From Rhodococcus sp. 1168 (GTDB lineage Bacteria; Actinomycetota; Actinomycetes; Mycobacteriales; Mycobacteriaceae), in NCBI RefSeq assembly GCF_002091955.1, contig NZ_MKKY01000073.1:62001-126000 (forward strand): a DNA stretch of 64,000 nt, read 5' to 3'. The notes beneath the pieces were generated by a model that saw nothing but the letters and a program-made list of their open reading frames with translations, searched no databases and was not told where the DNA came from. This document shows, piece by piece, positions 8,512 to 20,300 of the stretch; position 1 is the stretch's first letter, and every line of letters begins with the position of its first letter. A program made the position numbers and the translations under genes.

Positions 8512-8934
8512 ATGACTGGCGTCGGCAAGATCGAAGAGCTGGAGCGAAACTCTGGCGCGCCGGTCGAGCTGCGCGTAGTCGCGGACGCCGAGCAATTGCC
8601 GGTAGTACGTGCGGTTGCCGAAACGCTTGCGGTCCTTGGTGATTTCACCCTCGACGACATCGCCGACATCAAGTTGGTAGTCGACGAGGTGTGCTCGGAA
8701 CTGATCGCTGGGGCGCTACCCGGTGCAGAGCTCACCTGTGCATTCACCGTGAGTGACGTCGGCATTCGGATTTCTTCGAGTTCGGTCCTGGTTGCCGATC
8801 AGGTGCCGAAGTCCGATAGTTTCGGCTGGCACGTTCTACAGACATTGACCGATTCGATCGCGATGAGCGAGCAGTCCACACAAGAGGGAACGTCCGTCTC
8901 GGTGGACGTGGTCAAGCGGAGGAGCAACACCTAG
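8512..8934 (+). CDS. rsbW: Anti-sigma factor of the RsbW/UsfX type
   Basis: This 140-residue GHKL-fold protein should bind SigF and hold it inactive until released by an anti-anti-sigma factor or ligand. Visible family features are DIKLVVDEVCSELI (the N-box helix with the ATP-site Glu/Asn region) and FGWHVLQTLTD. The ATP-lid glycines are weakly conserved, so kinase activity is not assured; the mycobacterial counterpart is likewise divergent. GGGAGAG lies six bases before the ATG. The gene overlaps sigF at TAGTG, indicating translational coupling and matched levels. No anti-anti-sigma gene is in the window. Confidence 0.85.
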   Translation: MTGVGKIEELERNSGAPVELRVVADAEQLPVVRAVAETLAVLGDFTLDDIADIKLVVDEVCSELIAGALPGAELTCAFTVSDVGIRISSSSVLVADQVPKSDSFGWHVLQTLTDSIAMSEQSTQEGTSVSVDVVKRRSNT

Positions 8935-9719
8935 TGCCTGCGCCGTACGAAAAGACCGCGCGGCGTCAGTCCGACGACTACAGCGAAGTAGTCCCTCTCA
9001 TCCAAGAGATGCAGTTGCTGGACAAGGACTCACCGCAGCGGCAGGTTCTTCGCGACCGCATCATCACTCGGTGCCTTCCTCTCGCAGAGCACATTGCGCG
9101 ACGCTTCGGTGGCCGCGGTGAAGCCCACGAGGATCTACTTCAGGTCGCCAGACTCGGTCTCGTCAATGCCGTCGACCGATTCGACATCGAACGTGGATCC
9201 GACTTCGTTTCTTTTGCCGTTCCGACCATCATGGGTGAGGCGCGGCGGTACTTCCGAGATGCTGGTTGGTCGGTACGAGTCCCGCGCCGGATGAAAGAGC
9301 TCAACTCGATGATCTCGGGAGCGGTGGGTTCGTTGTCGCAGAAGCTGGGCCGCGCTCCGACGGCAAGTGAGATAGCCGAGGAACTTGGCATCGATGTCAA
9401 GGAAGCGTCGCAGGCTCTGCTGGCTCGCAGCGCTTATCAGACTGTGTCCGTCGACTCGGTGGTGAGCGAAGATCGCTTGCCACTGATGGACACGCTCGGC
9501 GACTACGATCCGGAACTAGAGAAGATGGAAAGTTACCTCACCGTACGACCAGCGCTCGAGAAACTGCCGGAGCGTGAGCGGCAGATCGTAATTCTGCGAT
9601 TCTTCGGTTCGATGACGCAGACACAGATTGCCGATCGTATGGGCATTTCACAAATGCATGTATCGAGAATTCTGTCGAGAACTCTGAGCCAACTGCGCGA
9701 GGAACTCGGGCCGAGCTGA
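8934..9719 (+). CDS. sigF: Stress-response RNA polymerase sigma factor SigF
   Basis: This 261-residue group 3 sigma factor belongs to the SigB/SigF family. Region 2 contains HEDLLQVARLGLVNAVDRFD and the promoter-melting segment near FVSFAVPTIMGEARRYFRD; region 3 has RRMKELN; region 4 has a helix-turn-helix at MTQTQIADRMGISQMHVSRIL. The GTG start overlaps the rsbW stop (TAGTG at 8932-8936) and GGAGGAG lies 10-16 bases upstream, inside rsbW. Neighbouring rsbW encodes its anti-sigma factor. Known roles in mycobacteria are stress and stationary phase. Confidence 0.93.
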   Translation: MPAPYEKTARRQSDDYSEVVPLIQEMQLLDKDSPQRQVLRDRIITRCLPLAEHIARRFGGRGEAHEDLLQVARLGLVNAVDRFDIERGSDFVSFAVPTIMGEARRYFRDAGWSVRVPRRMKELNSMISGAVGSLSQKLGRAPTASEIAEELGIDVKEASQALLARSAYQTVSVDSVVSEDRLPLMDTLGDYDPELEKMESYLTVRPALEKLPERERQIVILRFFGSMTQTQIADRMGISQMHVSRILSRTLSQLREELGPS

Positions 9720-9755
9720 CCTCGAGTCCGCCGCGCGCCGTAGCATCGGTCGACG

Positions 9756-11777
9756 ATGTCTTCAGCCTCGAGGAGTGCCCAGGTGCAACCCGCAGTAGCG
9801 ACAGTGTTCGACGACCTGGATCGATACGTGGCGACGCCGCGGGTAACGGACATGGCTACGTCCGTGGACGGATCGAGGGTAGTCGTCGTCGTTTCCCGGC
9901 TCGACACCGACAGAGCGGTCTATGTCGGTGCCCTCTGGGAAGTCGACGTCGAAGGTTCGGCACCGGCCCGCCGCTTGACGTGGAGCGAACACGGTGAGAG
10001 CGGTCCCGCTTTCTCCGCTGCCGGGGACCTCTATTTTCTGCGTCGAACGTCACAGGACGACGAGTCGTCAGCGGTGTGGTGCCTACCCGCTGGTGGCGGT
10101 GAGGCCCACGTCGTCTCGAAGCGAGGTGCGGGCTTTTCCGGCTTGAAAGCAGCGACCCGTTCCCCCCGTTTCGTGGCGACGTCCGATGTCATGCGCTCTG
10201 CCGGGACCGAAGAGGAAGACGAGCGGCTTCGTCAGCTGCGTAAGGACAAGAAGGTCGGCGCAATACTGCACGCCGGTTACCCCGTTCGTCATTGGGATCA
10301 AGACCTCGGACCGGCGACTCCGCATCTCTACGTCGGTGACGGCGACGGCGACGCCCGTCGGGTCACCCCTGCCGCCGAAGGAGCTCTTCACGAAGCGTCC
10401 TACAGCATCAGCGCCGACGGTTCGTTCGTCGTATCGACCTGGACTGTTCGAGGAGCCCTGGCAACGTCGCGCACTGTGCTGGTCCGAGTCGATCTCGACA
10501 CCGGAACGCGCACCACGATCGTCGACGACGACGGTGCAGATCTTGGTTCGCCGTCGATCTCACCGGACGGTTCACGAGTGGTCTTTGTCCGTGAATCGTT
10601 GTCTACGCCCGAACAAGCACCTCGAATGACACTGCAACAGTACGTATTCGAAGATCGCACGGTGTCCGATCTGGCCCCTGAATGGGATCGGTGGCCGTCG
10701 AATCCGGTGTGGTTGTCCGACGGCACCGGAGTGTTGGTGGTTGCCGACGACCGCGGTCGTGCCCCGGTATTCCTGGTGCGCGACGGCGCGGCCACCCCGG
10801 TGACCACCACCGATTCCGCGTACAGCCACCTCCATGTGGCGTCGACCGGGGTCGTGTTCGCGTTGGAGGCGTCGTATCGGCAACCTCTGCATCCGGTTCG
10901 GATCGATATCGAGTCGGGTGCCGTGCATCCGTTGACACTCCCGGACCCGCTACCGACGCTGCCTGGAACACTGACCGAGGTCGAGACCATAACCGAGGAC
11001 GGTCGACATGTTCGAGCGTGGCTCGCCCTACCGGCCGATGCGTCGGAGTCGGCACAGGCACCACTGCTGCTCTGGGTGCACGGTGGGCCGCTGTCCTCGT
11101 GGAACACGTGGTCGTGGCGTTGGAATCCCTGGGTGATGGTCGCGCAAGGGTACGCGGTGTTGTTGCCGGATCCAGCGCTGTCAACCGGCTACGGCCAAAG
11201 TTTCGTAGATCGTGGCTGGGGGCGGTGGGGCAAGGAACCGTTCACCGATCTGATGGCCGTCACCGATGCTGCTGCCGCGCTCGAAGAGGTCGACGGCACA
11301 CGCACCGCAGCGATGGGCGGATCGTTCGGCGGATACATGGCGAATTGGATCGCCGGCCACACCGACCGTTTCGATGCGATCGTCACCCACGCCGGCCTGT
11401 GGGCGCTCGATCAGTTCGGTCCCACCACCGACGCCGCGTACTACTGGCAGCGCGAGATGTCACCCGAGATGGCTTTCGAGAATTCACCGCACTTGTATGT
11501 CGCGGACATCGACACCCCGATGCTGGTCATTCACGGAGACAAGGACTATCGCGTACCCATCGGTGAAGGCCTTCGCCTGTGGTTCGAGCTGCTCAGTGAA
11601 TCCGGACTGCCCACCGATGACGAAGGAATGACCGACCATCGGTTGCTGTATTTTCCGTCCGAGAATCACTGGGTCCTCGGTCCACAGCACGCCAAGATCT
11701 GGTACGGGGTCGTGCTGTCGTTCCTTTCCGAACACGTGCTCGGAATCGAGACGGAGATCCCCGAGATATTGGGCTGA
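9756..11777 (+). CDS. S9 family serine peptidase (prolyl oligopeptidase/acylaminoacyl peptidase type)
   Basis: This 673-residue peptidase has an N-terminal beta-propeller (about 1-400, with TolB-like repeats such as SPDGSRVVFV) and a C-terminal alpha/beta hydrolase domain. The catalytic triad can be placed at Ser523 in GGSFGGYM, Asp597 in HGDKDYRVP and His638 in SENHWV. Such enzymes cleave short peptides in the cytoplasm; no signal peptide is seen. A likely close relation is the dipeptidyl-peptidase/acylaminoacyl-peptidase branch. It starts 36 bases after sigF on the same strand and may share its transcript. Confidence 0.9.
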   Translation: MSSASRSAQVQPAVATVFDDLDRYVATPRVTDMATSVDGSRVVVVVSRLDTDRAVYVGALWEVDVEGSAPARRLTWSEHGESGPAFSAAGDLYFLRRTSQDDESSAVWCLPAGGGEAHVVSKRGAGFSGLKAATRSPRFVATSDVMRSAGTEEEDERLRQLRKDKKVGAILHAGYPVRHWDQDLGPATPHLYVGDGDGDARRVTPAAEGALHEASYSISADGSFVVSTWTVRGALATSRTVLVRVDLDTGTRTTIVDDDGADLGSPSISPDGSRVVFVRESLSTPEQAPRMTLQQYVFEDRTVSDLAPEWDRWPSNPVWLSDGTGVLVVADDRGRAPVFLVRDGAATPVTTTDSAYSHLHVASTGVVFALEASYRQPLHPVRIDIESGAVHPLTLPDPLPTLPGTLTEVETITEDGRHVRAWLALPADASESAQAPLLLWVHGGPLSSWNTWSWRWNPWVMVAQGYAVLLPDPALSTGYGQSFVDRGWGRWGKEPFTDLMAVTDAAAALEEVDGTRTAAMGGSFGGYMANWIAGHTDRFDAIVTHAGLWALDQFGPTTDAAYYWQREMSPEMAFENSPHLYVADIDTPMLVIHGDKDYRVPIGEGLRLWFELLSESGLPTDDEGMTDHRLLYFPSENHWVLGPQHAKIWYGVVLSFLSEHVLGIETEIPEILG

Positions 11778-11846
11778 CCGGGCACCGGCAGTGGGGCCGG
11801 TAGTGGGCCTGTCGGTATCGAATCGGTTGACAACTAGAATCGACCG

Positions 11847-14549
11847 GTGACCAGTTCAGTGCCAGAGAACCCAGCCAACCCTGCCGACGCCCAGGACCGC
11901 AGCGTCGGTGGCGACCCAGGCGGATTGCCGAAGAGCTGGGACCCGAGCGCGGTAGAGGCCGAGCTGTATCAGGGCTGGGTCGACGCCGGATACTTCGAAG
12001 CCGACGCCACGAGCGACAAGCCTCCGTATTCGATCGTGCTTCCCCCACCCAACGTGACGGGAAGTCTGCACATGGGTCACGCGCTCGATCACACGTTGAT
12101 GGACGCGTTGAGCCGTCGTAAGCGCATGCTCGGATTCGAAGTCCTCTGGCTACCTGGGATGGACCATGCGGGTATCGCGACGCAGACCGTGGTGGAGAAG
12201 CAACTCGCGGCCGAGGGAAAGACCAAAGAAGACTTCGGCCGGGAACTCTTCATCGACAAGGTGTGGGACTGGAAGCGTGAGTCCGGAGGCACCATCGGCG
12301 GCCAGATGCGCCGCATCGGTGACGGCGTCGACTGGTCTCGCGAGCGCTTCACGATGGACGACGGCCTCTCGAAGGCGGTTCAGACCATCTTCAAGCGAAT
12401 GTTCGACGACGGCTTGATCTACCGGGCGGAGCGGCTGGTCAACTGGTCTCCCGTGCTGCAGACAGCCATTTCCGACATCGAAGTCAAGTTCGAGGACGTC
12501 GAAGGCGAGCTCGTTTCGTTGCGATACGGCTCATTGAACGACGACGAGCCCCACGTCATCGTCGCTACCACTCGCGTCGAGACGATGCTCGGTGACACTG
12601 CGGTGGCAGTTCACCCGGACGATGCCCGCTACCAGCATCTACTCGGAACGACGCTCGAGCACCCGTTCACCGGCAGACAGATCCCGATCATCGCCGACGA
12701 CTACGTCGATCCCGAATTCGGCACGGGCGCAGTCAAGATCACCCCTGCCCATGATCCCAACGACTTCGAGATGGGTCTGCGGCACAACCTGCCCATGCCC
12801 ACGATCATGGACAAGGCAGGTCGGATCGCCGACACCGGAACCGAGTTCGACGGCATGGACAGGTTCGAGGCCCGCGTCAAGGTTCGTGAGGCGCTGGCCG
12901 AGCAGGGACGCGTCGTTGCGGAAAAGCGTCCTTACTTGCACAGCGTCGGACACTCCGAACGCAGCGGTGAGTCGATCGAGCCGCGACTGTCGTTGCAGTG
13001 GTGGGTCAAGGTAGATGGGCTCGCAGCCGCCGCAGGCGATGCAATTCGCAACGGCGACACGACTATCCATCCGGCGAGTCAGGAGCCCCGCTGGTTCGCG
13101 TGGGTCGACAACATGCACGACTGGTGCATTTCGCGTCAGCTGTGGTGGGGTCACCGCATACCTATCTGGTACGGCCCGAACGGTGAGACGGTGTGCCTCG
13201 GCGCCGACGAAACGCCGCCCGAGGGTTGGGTGCAGGATCCCGACGTCCTCGACACGTGGTTCTCGTCCGGGTTGTGGCCGTTCTCCACTATGGGTTGGCC
13301 CGATGCGACCGATGAGCTCGCCAAGTTCTACCCCACCAGCGTGCTGGTCACCGGCTACGACATTCTGTTCTTCTGGGTCGCCCGCATGATGATGTTCGGC
13401 ACCTACGTCGCGTCCGATCCGGCACTGGGTTCGGGGGAGGCCGGCAGTAAGGTGCCGTTCAAGGACATCTTCCTGCATGGGCTCGTACGTGATCAGTTCG
13501 GCAAGAAGATGTCGAAGTCCAGAGGAAACGGCATCGATCCACTCGACTGGGTCGACCGCTTCGGGGCAGATGCGTTGCGTTTCACCCTCGCTCGCGGTGC
13601 AAACCCGGGTGCTGACCTGTCGGTCGGTGAGGATCACGCGCAGTCCTCACGAAACTTCGCCAACAAGCTGTTCAATGCGACCAAGTTCGCCCTGATGAAC
13701 GGCGCTGCGCCCGCACCACTTCCGGCGCGAGCGGAACTGACGGACGCCGACCGGTGGATTCTCGATCGCCTCGACGAAGTACGCGCCGAGGTCGACGTCG
13801 CATTCGAGCGCTACGAGTTCAGCAAAGCCTGCGAGGGGTTGTACCACTTCGCGTGGGACGAAGTATGCGACTGGTATTTGGAGATCGCCAAAGTGCAGTT
13901 CGGCGATCCCGCACAGGCTGATTCGACTCGCACCGTGCTCGGCAACGTGCTCGATGCGCTGCTGAGGCTCTTACATCCGGTCATCCCATTCGTCACCGAA
14001 ACGCTGTGGAAGGTATTGACCGGCGGCGAGTCGATCGTCATCGCGTCGTGGCCCACCCCTTCCGGAGACGTCGCGGATGTGGTTGCTGCACAGCGTGTTG
14101 CAGATATGCAAAAGCTCGTGACCGAGGTTCGACGCTTCCGTAGCGATCAAGGTCTCAAGCCGTCGCAGAAGGTCGGCGCGAGGCTCGTCGGGATCGCCGA
14201 CGCCGATCTGTCCAACCAGGTTCACGCCACTCGTGCTCTTGCACGACTGATCGAACCTGCCGAAAATTTCACCGTTACGGCCTCCGTGGAGGTTCGACTG
14301 ACGAAGGCGACGGTGACGGTCGAACTCGACACTTCGGGAACCGTCGACCTCGTCGCCGAGCGCGCGCGATTGGTCAAGGACCTCGCCGCGTCCGAGAAGG
14401 AACTGACACAGACGACGAGCAAACTGAGCAACGAGGCGTTTCTCGCCAAGGCCCCGGACGCCGTGGTCGACAAGATCAAAAGCCGACAGCAGATCGCGGT
14501 CGAAGAGATTGCGCGAATCAATGCCCGGCTGGAAACGATGGGGCAGTAG
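11847..14549 (+). CDS. valS: Valyl-tRNA synthetase
   Basis: This 900-residue class I synthetase charges tRNA-Val. The HIGH motif appears as HMGH at 75-78 and KMSKS at 554-558. The editing (CP1) domain lies between, with [10 protein letters not shown] and a [12 protein letters not shown] segment. A C-terminal coiled-coil arm ([17 protein letters not shown]) is present. The GTG at 11847 is accepted because the following residues lead directly into the synthetase core. The stop overlaps the folC start by one base, so the two are translationally coupled. Confidence 0.98.
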   Translation: MTSSVPENPANPADAQDRSVGGDPGGLPKSWDPSAVEAELYQGWVDAGYFEADATSDKPPYSIVLPPPNVTGSLHMGHALDHTLMDALSRRKRMLGFEVLWLPGMDHAGIATQTVVEKQLAAEGKTKEDFGRELFIDKVWDWKRESGGTIGGQMRRIGDGVDWSRERFTMDDGLSKAVQTIFKRMFDDGLIYRAERLVNWSPVLQTAISDIEVKFEDVEGELVSLRYGSLNDDEPHVIVATTRVETMLGDTAVAVHPDDARYQHLLGTTLEHPFTGRQIPIIADDYVDPEFGTGAVKITPAHDPNDFEMGLRHNLPMPTIMDKAGRIADTGTEFDGMDRFEARVKVREALAEQGRVVAEKRPYLHSVGHSERSGESIEPRLSLQWWVKVDGLAAAAGDAIRNGDTTIHPASQEPRWFAWVDNMHDWCISRQLWWGHRIPIWYGPNGETVCLGADETPPEGWVQDPDVLDTWFSSGLWPFSTMGWPDATDELAKFYPTSVLVTGYDILFFWVARMMMFGTYVASDPALGSGEAGSKVPFKDIFLHGLVRDQFGKKMSKSRGNGIDPLDWVDRFGADALRFTLARGANPGADLSVGEDHAQSSRNFANKLFNATKFALMNGAAPAPLPARAELTDADRWILDRLDEVRAEVDVAFERYEFSKACEGLYHFAWDEVCDWYLEIAKVQFGDPAQADSTRTVLGNVLDALLRLLHPVIPFVTETLWKVLTGGESIVIASWPTPSGDVADVVAAQRVADMQKLVTEVRRFRSDQGLKPSQKVGARLVGIADADLSNQVHATRALARLIEPAENFTVTASVEVRLTKATVTVELDTSGTVDLVAERARLVKDLAASEKELTQTTSKLSNEAFLAKAPDAVVDKIKSRQQIAVEEIARINARLETMGQ

Positions 14550-15973
14550 TGACCGAATCCTATTCAGCTCCTTCCCGGCCCAGTCCGGTGGACATGGCCG
14601 AGCTGGCGCTTGTCGAGGCGGAACTGGACAAGCGGTGGCCCGAGACGAAGATCGAGCCGTCGACCGCGCGGATTGCGGCATTGATGGACCTTCTGGGGTC
14701 ACCGCAGAAGGCGTACCCGTCGATCCATGTTGCCGGTACCAACGGTAAAACGTCGGTGACCCGCATGATCGATGCCTTGCTGACGCATTTTCATCGCCGA
14801 ACCGGCCGGACCACCAGTCCGCATCTGCAATTGGCGACCGAACGGATCAGCATCGACGGCATCCCGATCTCGCCCCGGCTGTACGTGGACACCTACAACG
14901 AAATCGCCCCGTTCGTGGAGATGGTCGACGCGCAGTCCGAGGCCGCAGGCGGACCGCGTATGAGCAAGTTCGAGGTCACCACTGCCATGGCGTTCGCGGC
15001 ATTCGCGGAAGCGCCGATCGAGGTCGGCGTCGTGGAGGTCGGACTCGGTGGTAGATGGGACGCCACCAACGTCGTAGACGGTGAAGTAGCCGTGATCACC
15101 CCGATCGATATCGACCACGTCGAGTTCCTCGGGGGCGATCTCGGCGGAATCGCCAAAGAAAAAGCCGGAATCATCAAGAAGGCACCGGAGCGACTCGTTC
15201 CGCGAGACACCGTCGCCATCCTGGCCGAGCAGAAGCCCGAAGTTGCCGAAGTGCTGTTGCGCGCCGCGGTGGAAGCCGATGCCGCCGTCGCCAGGCAGGG
15301 TTCGGAATTCAGGGTGCTCGCACGTCGGATCGCTGTGGGCGGCCAACAACTCGAGTTGCAAGGTCTCGGCGGGGTGTACACCGATATCTTTCTACCGCTG
15401 CACGGAGAGCATCAGGCGACGAACGCATCGTTGGCGCTCGCCGCGGTCGAGGCGTTCTTCGGCGCGGGCTCCGATCATCAACTCGACGTGGACATCGTTC
15501 GAGCGGCATTCGCGTCGATCGTCATTCCTGGCAGGCTCGAACGCGTGCGCAACGCTCCAACAGTGTTTCTCGACGCGGCACACAACCCACACGGGGCCAG
15601 AGCGCTTGCTGCGGCTCTCACCGACGAATTCGACTTCCGCAAACTGGTCGGAGTCGTCAGTGTCATGGGGGACAAGGATGTCGAGGCCATGTTGACGGTG
15701 CTCGAGCCGGTATTCGACGAAATCGTCGTCACGCACAACGGATCACCACGAGCGATGGACGTCGAGGAACTCGCAGGCCTGGCCGTCGCGAAGTTCGGCG
15801 ACGAGCGCGTGGTCGTCGCCCCGACGCTCGCCGACGCGCTCGAGACCGCCATCGGGCTCGCCGAAGAAGTTGCAGATCCCGGTGAGGCTGTCTCGGGTGC
15901 CGGGGTGATCGTCACCGGATCGGTAGTCACCGCCGGAGCAGCACGAACATTGTTCGGAAAGGAGCCCGTATGA
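14549..15973 (+). CDS. folC: Folylpolyglutamate synthase / dihydrofolate synthase
   Basis: This 474-residue Mur-ligase-like enzyme adds glutamate to dihydropteroate and to reduced folates using ATP. The P-loop HVAGTNGKTS starts at residue 60, followed by SPHL and RISIDG. The later DAAHNPHGARAL motif in the C-terminal domain is diagnostic. The GTG start overlaps the valS stop. Its own stop overlaps the next gene by four bases (ATGA), so valS, folC and the small membrane protein form one translationally coupled unit. Confidence 0.95.
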   Translation: MTESYSAPSRPSPVDMAELALVEAELDKRWPETKIEPSTARIAALMDLLGSPQKAYPSIHVAGTNGKTSVTRMIDALLTHFHRRTGRTTSPHLQLATERISIDGIPISPRLYVDTYNEIAPFVEMVDAQSEAAGGPRMSKFEVTTAMAFAAFAEAPIEVGVVEVGLGGRWDATNVVDGEVAVITPIDIDHVEFLGGDLGGIAKEKAGIIKKAPERLVPRDTVAILAEQKPEVAEVLLRAAVEADAAVARQGSEFRVLARRIAVGGQQLELQGLGGVYTDIFLPLHGEHQATNASLALAAVEAFFGAGSDHQLDVDIVRAAFASIVIPGRLERVRNAPTVFLDAAHNPHGARALAAALTDEFDFRKLVGVVSVMGDKDVEAMLTVLEPVFDEIVVTHNGSPRAMDVEELAGLAVAKFGDERVVVAPTLADALETAIGLAEEVADPGEAVSGAGVIVTGSVVTAGAARTLFGKEPV

Positions 15974-16374
15974 GTGAGACAGGGGAGGGCGGTAGCGAGT
16001 TCAAGCCGCCGGCAATCGACCCGTGGAAAGGCTTCCGCGGAGTCATGGCAGGGACCCTCGTTCTCGAGGCCATCGTTGTTTTGCTCGCGTTACCCGTCGT
16101 GTCGACAGTCGGCGGCGGCCTCGGCTGGTTCTCTACGTTGTACCTGGTGGGGATGGCCGTAGCGTTCATCCTTGCCGCAGGTATGCAAGGACGACCGCAG
16201 GCAATGCAGATCAACCTCGCGCTTCAGGTGTTCGTTCTGCTCGGTGGGTTCATCCACCTGTCGATCGCAATCGTGGGAGTGGTGTTCCTCGCGGTGTGGA
16301 TATATTTGCTGTACCTACGGCGGGACATCACTCGCCGGATCGAACGCGGCATGCTCAGAGGTCAGCGAGACTGA
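15970..16374 (+). CDS. DUF4233 small membrane protein
   Basis: This 134-residue protein has four hydrophobic segments, at about 25-45, 52-70, 80-97 and 98-115, and a positively charged C-terminus (RRDITRRIERG), suggesting an inner membrane protein with cytoplasmic ends. Proteins of this DUF4233 type commonly sit between folC and ndk in actinobacteria; the function is unknown. The start overlaps the folC stop (ATGA). Confidence 0.8.
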   Translation: MSETGEGGSEFKPPAIDPWKGFRGVMAGTLVLEAIVVLLALPVVSTVGGGLGWFSTLYLVGMAVAFILAAGMQGRPQAMQINLALQVFVLLGGFIHLSIAIVGVVFLAVWIYLLYLRRDITRRIERGMLRGQRD

Positions 16375-16455
16375 GTCCCGGGCCTGTCGGGCATGGACAC
16401 TCCGCGGTGGGTCTGAGCGTAGGTCGTCGGGGTCCGTCCACTACTGTCTACTTTC

Positions 16456-16869
16456 GTGACCGAGCGCACCCTTGTACTGATCAAGCCAGATGGAGTTGCC
16501 CGCCGATACGTAGGCGAGATTCTCGGCCGAATCGAGAAGAAGGGATTGAGTATCGCAGCACTGGAACTCAAATCCGTCTCACTCGAGCTGGCCGGCGCTC
16601 ACTACGCCGAACATAAAGACAGGCCGTTCTTCCCTGCGCTACTCGAGTTCATCACCTCTGGACCCGTCGTCGCCGCAGTGTTGGAGGGACCGAGAGCTAT
16701 TGCTGCGTTCCGTCAGATCGGGGGAGGCACCGACCCGGTCGAGAAGGCGGTTCCAGGAACCATCCGCGGCGATCTCGCCCTCGACGGTCAGCAGAACCTC
16801 GTGCACGGATCGGACTCCGTCGAGTCCGCCGAGCGTGAGATCGCGCTGTGGTTTCCAAGCCTTTCCTGA
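16456..16869 (+). CDS. ndk: Nucleoside diphosphate kinase
   Basis: This 137-residue enzyme transfers the gamma phosphate from ATP to other nucleoside diphosphates through a phosphohistidine. His117 lies in the signature NLVHGSDS. The N-terminal [13 protein letters not shown] strand and [15 protein letters not shown] are typical. The GTG start gives the standard N-terminus. It is separated from the upstream gene by 81 bases and probably has its own promoter. Confidence 0.97.
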   Translation: MTERTLVLIKPDGVARRYVGEILGRIEKKGLSIAALELKSVSLELAGAHYAEHKDRPFFPALLEFITSGPVVAAVLEGPRAIAAFRQIGGGTDPVEKAVPGTIRGDLALDGQQNLVHGSDSVESAEREIALWFPSLS

Positions 16870-17377
16870 TTCTCTACAGCCCTGATCGGGTTCGCCCGCC
16901 ATGCCGCCGACTACAAGATCGGAGCGGCGTGGCGGGTTCGCTTCACCCGGTGTGGGATACTCGTGAAGGTTGCTTTCACAACACACGCTTCACCTCTACA
17001 AGTTTGTTCTGTAAAAAATTTTGCCGTTACCAGTTTGTGCAACACCGAACACGAGCGTCACGCCAGTGCCGTTCTCGTGAAAGTAACCGGATGACACCCG
17101 CAGTGCGATGCCCGTCATCGCTGCCGATCACGTAGGAAGACCTCCCACGCGTCGGCATGCTTGATGATCAGGCGCTCGGACTCGGGACACCATAGCCATC
17201 CAGCCAGGCACCGTGCATCCGTACGCCGACCACTCGCTGTGGACGGTGCACTCCGTGCGGAGCGCGACTTACGATCTGGCGTCAAACCGACGTCAGCACA
17301 CTAGGATTGCTCTCGCGTGGCCGCGTCGCACCAGCTTCGACTCAGGTGGACGCGCCCGGGGGCCCGAGGAGACTTAC
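16870..17377 (+). other. 508-base region upstream of the RNase E gene
   Basis: No protein-coding gene is convincing here. It contains a locally AT-rich patch at about 17000-17030 and a TGGGATACT sequence near 16952 that could be a -10 element. The RNase E frame stays open back to 17213, but that extension lacks family similarity. A long untranslated leader would suit the known autoregulation of RNase E in other bacteria; this is inference. Confidence 0.4.
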
Positions 17378-20300
17378 GTGGCCGACCAAGCCCCGCCCGA
17401 AGAAGTACGGAATTCGAACTCAGGAAGTTCGGTCGATGACCAATCGTCATCCAGCCGAAGTCCGGCGTTCCCCGAGCGCCTCCGAGTGCATGCACTCGCG
17501 AAGATTCTCGGCGTCACCAGTAAACAGGTACTCGCCAAACTAGGTGAGCTCGGAATAGAGGCGCGCAGCGCACAGTCCAGCCTTGGACGCGACGTCGCCG
17601 AGACGGTGTATTCCTCGTTCTCACCTGCGACCGAGGCGCCGGCTGCACCAGTCGAAACGGCCGCCCCGATCGTGGTCGAGCCTGTGCCTGCTGTCGAAGT
17701 TCCGGCCGTGGACAGTCCTCCCGCACGCCCTGCGTTCGCGATTCCGGTGTTCCTCCAGCCGGAAGCGATAGTCGAGGCTCCCAAGCGTCGACGAAGCCGG
17801 AAAGCAGCAGGTCCTGCCGCTGAGCCCGCGTCGACGCCCGTCGTCGAAGAGTCATCGGGTCTCGTCGCCGATCCGGTCATCGAGCCGGACAAGGCTCCCG
17901 TTCGCGGTAAGCCCGTTGTCGAAGCCGCCCCGGATGTAGCTGCTGACACATCCGAACTATCGGACACAGTCGACAGCTCGGACACCTCCGAGGACGCCGA
18001 CAACTCGGACGACAACGAAGATCAGTCGCAGCCGAGGCGGCGTCGGCGCGGTCGCCGTGGTCGTGGCCGCGGACGTGGGGAACAGTCTGCGGACGGCAGT
18101 TCGGACGACGATTCGGACGATGCCACCGAAAGTGACGACGATTCGAGTGAGGACGCAGCGTCGTCATCCTCGGACACGCGTTCGTCCGAATCCGAAACTC
18201 CCGTATCCGGCTCCACTGAATCCGACACCACTGAATCCGACACCGCTGAATCCGACGTAGCAGACTCCGAGAGTGCCGATTCCGACACCTCGGAAAGCGA
18301 TTCCGAGAACGAGGACAAGCCTGCAGGCGAGCGTCGTTCACGTCGCCGTAGTCGTAGTCGTTCGAACGCCAGATCCAGCGATACCGACGATGCCCAGAAA
18401 CAGGCTTCGGATACGGAATCGGAAGAGTCTGTAGATTCGCCGGTCGACTCCGCCGACGACAACGACAACGACGACGAGGATTCGTCCGACGGCTCGAGTC
18501 GTCGACGCCGCAGACGTCGTCGTCGCCGCAGCAGCACCGGTGACGCCTCGTCCGAGTCCACCGAGACCGAGGACGACCCACCGAACACCGTCGTGCACGA
18601 GCGCGAGCCGCGGAACAAGTCCCGCAGCAAGGACGAGGTCCAGGGGATCACCGGCTCGACCCGACTCGAAGCGAAGCGTCAGCGCCGTCGCGACGGACGT
18701 GACGCCGGACGCCGACGGCCACCGATTCTCACCGAGTCGGAGTTCCTGGCACGTCGTGAGTCGGTCGACCGCGTCATGGTCGTCCGCGAGAAGTCATTCC
18801 CCGACAACGGTGTGACCACTCAGGTCGCCGTTCTCGAAGACGGCGTATTGGTCGAGCACTTCGTCACCAGTAGTGCCTCTGCGTCGATGGTCGGCAACGT
18901 CTACCTCGGCCGCGTGCAGAACGTACTGCCGAGCATGGAAGCTGCATTCATCGATATCGGCCGTGGCCGTAACGGTGTCCTGTATGCCGGAGAGGTCAAT
19001 TGGGACGCAGCAGGCCTCGGTGGCAACTCTCGCAAGATCGAACAGGCGCTCAAGCCGGGCGACCAGGTTTTGGTGCAGGTGAGCAAGGATCCGGTCGGGC
19101 ACAAGGGGGCACGTCTGACGACTCAGCTCTCGCTCGCGGGCCGCTACTTGGTCTATGTACCCGGTGGCAGCTCGACGGGTATCAGCCGCAAGTTGCCCGA
19201 CACCGAGCGGAAGCGTCTGAAGGAAATTCTTCGCGACATCGTTCCCCCCGAGGCCGGGGTGATCATCCGTACCGCAGCCGAAGGCGTCAGTGAAGAAGAG
19301 CTCGCGCGGGACGTGATCCGTCTGCAAACGCAATGGGCGACCATCGAAGAAGCGTCGGCCAAGGCGGAAACAGGCAAGGGTTCTCAACCGCAGGCGCTGT
19401 ACGAGGAGCCGGATCTGCTGGTCAAGGTTATCCGTGACCTGTTCAACGAGGACTTCGTCAAACTTGTCATCGAAGGTGACAAGGCCTGGGACACGACGTC
19501 CTCGTACATCGAGACGGTAGCGGCGGACATGCTGCACAAGCTCGAGCGCCACATCGCCGAGCCCGGTCGACCGGACGTCTTCGAAGCGCACCGGGTCGAT
19601 GAGCAGCTGGCCAAGGCACTCGACCGAAAGGTCTGGTTGCCGTCCGGGGGCACGCTCGTCATCGATCGCACCGAAGCGATGACCGTGGTCGACGTCAACA
19701 CCGGCAAGTTCACCGGTGCAGGCGGCAACCTCGAGGAGACCGTGACGCGGAACAATCTGGAGGCCGCCGAAGAGATCGTCCGCCAAATGCGTCTCCGCGA
19801 CATCGGCGGAATGATCGTGGTCGACTTCATCGACATGGTGCTCGAGTCCAATCGCGACCTCGTGTTGCGTCGTCTCACCGAGTCCCTCGGTCGTGACCGG
19901 ACGCGCCACCAGGTGTCCGAGGTAACTTCACTCGGGCTCGTTCAGATGACGCGTAAGAAGATGGGCACCGGTCTCATCGAAGCGTTCTCGACGACGTGCG
20001 AACACTGCCAGGGCCGGGGGATCATGATTCACCCGTACCCTGTCGAGGCGAAGACCGATGACGGCTCGCGATCCTCCTCACCGCGCTCCGATTCGAGTAC
20101 GCCGCGAAAACGGCGCGGTCGCGACAAGTCCGACAACGACAAGTCAGACAACGACAAGTCCGACAACGACAAGTCCGACAACAGCAAGTTCGACAATGTG
20201 TCCGACAATACGAACGGTTCTGCGCCGAAGGCCCAACCCGAGGCACACGAGCACACACCGGACCCGTCGGTGAAGCGTGCACACCCCGTGGCTCTGGCCA

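Noticed and set aside
18794-19909. Minus-strand open frame of 371 codons across the RNase E core
   Set aside because: It mirrors the catalytic region of rne, and there is no domain or ribosome-binding site to support it.
20123-20197. Short regularly spaced repeats that could suggest a CRISPR array
   Set aside because: The repeats are 15 bases long without spacers, are in frame and encode DKSDN units of RNase E.
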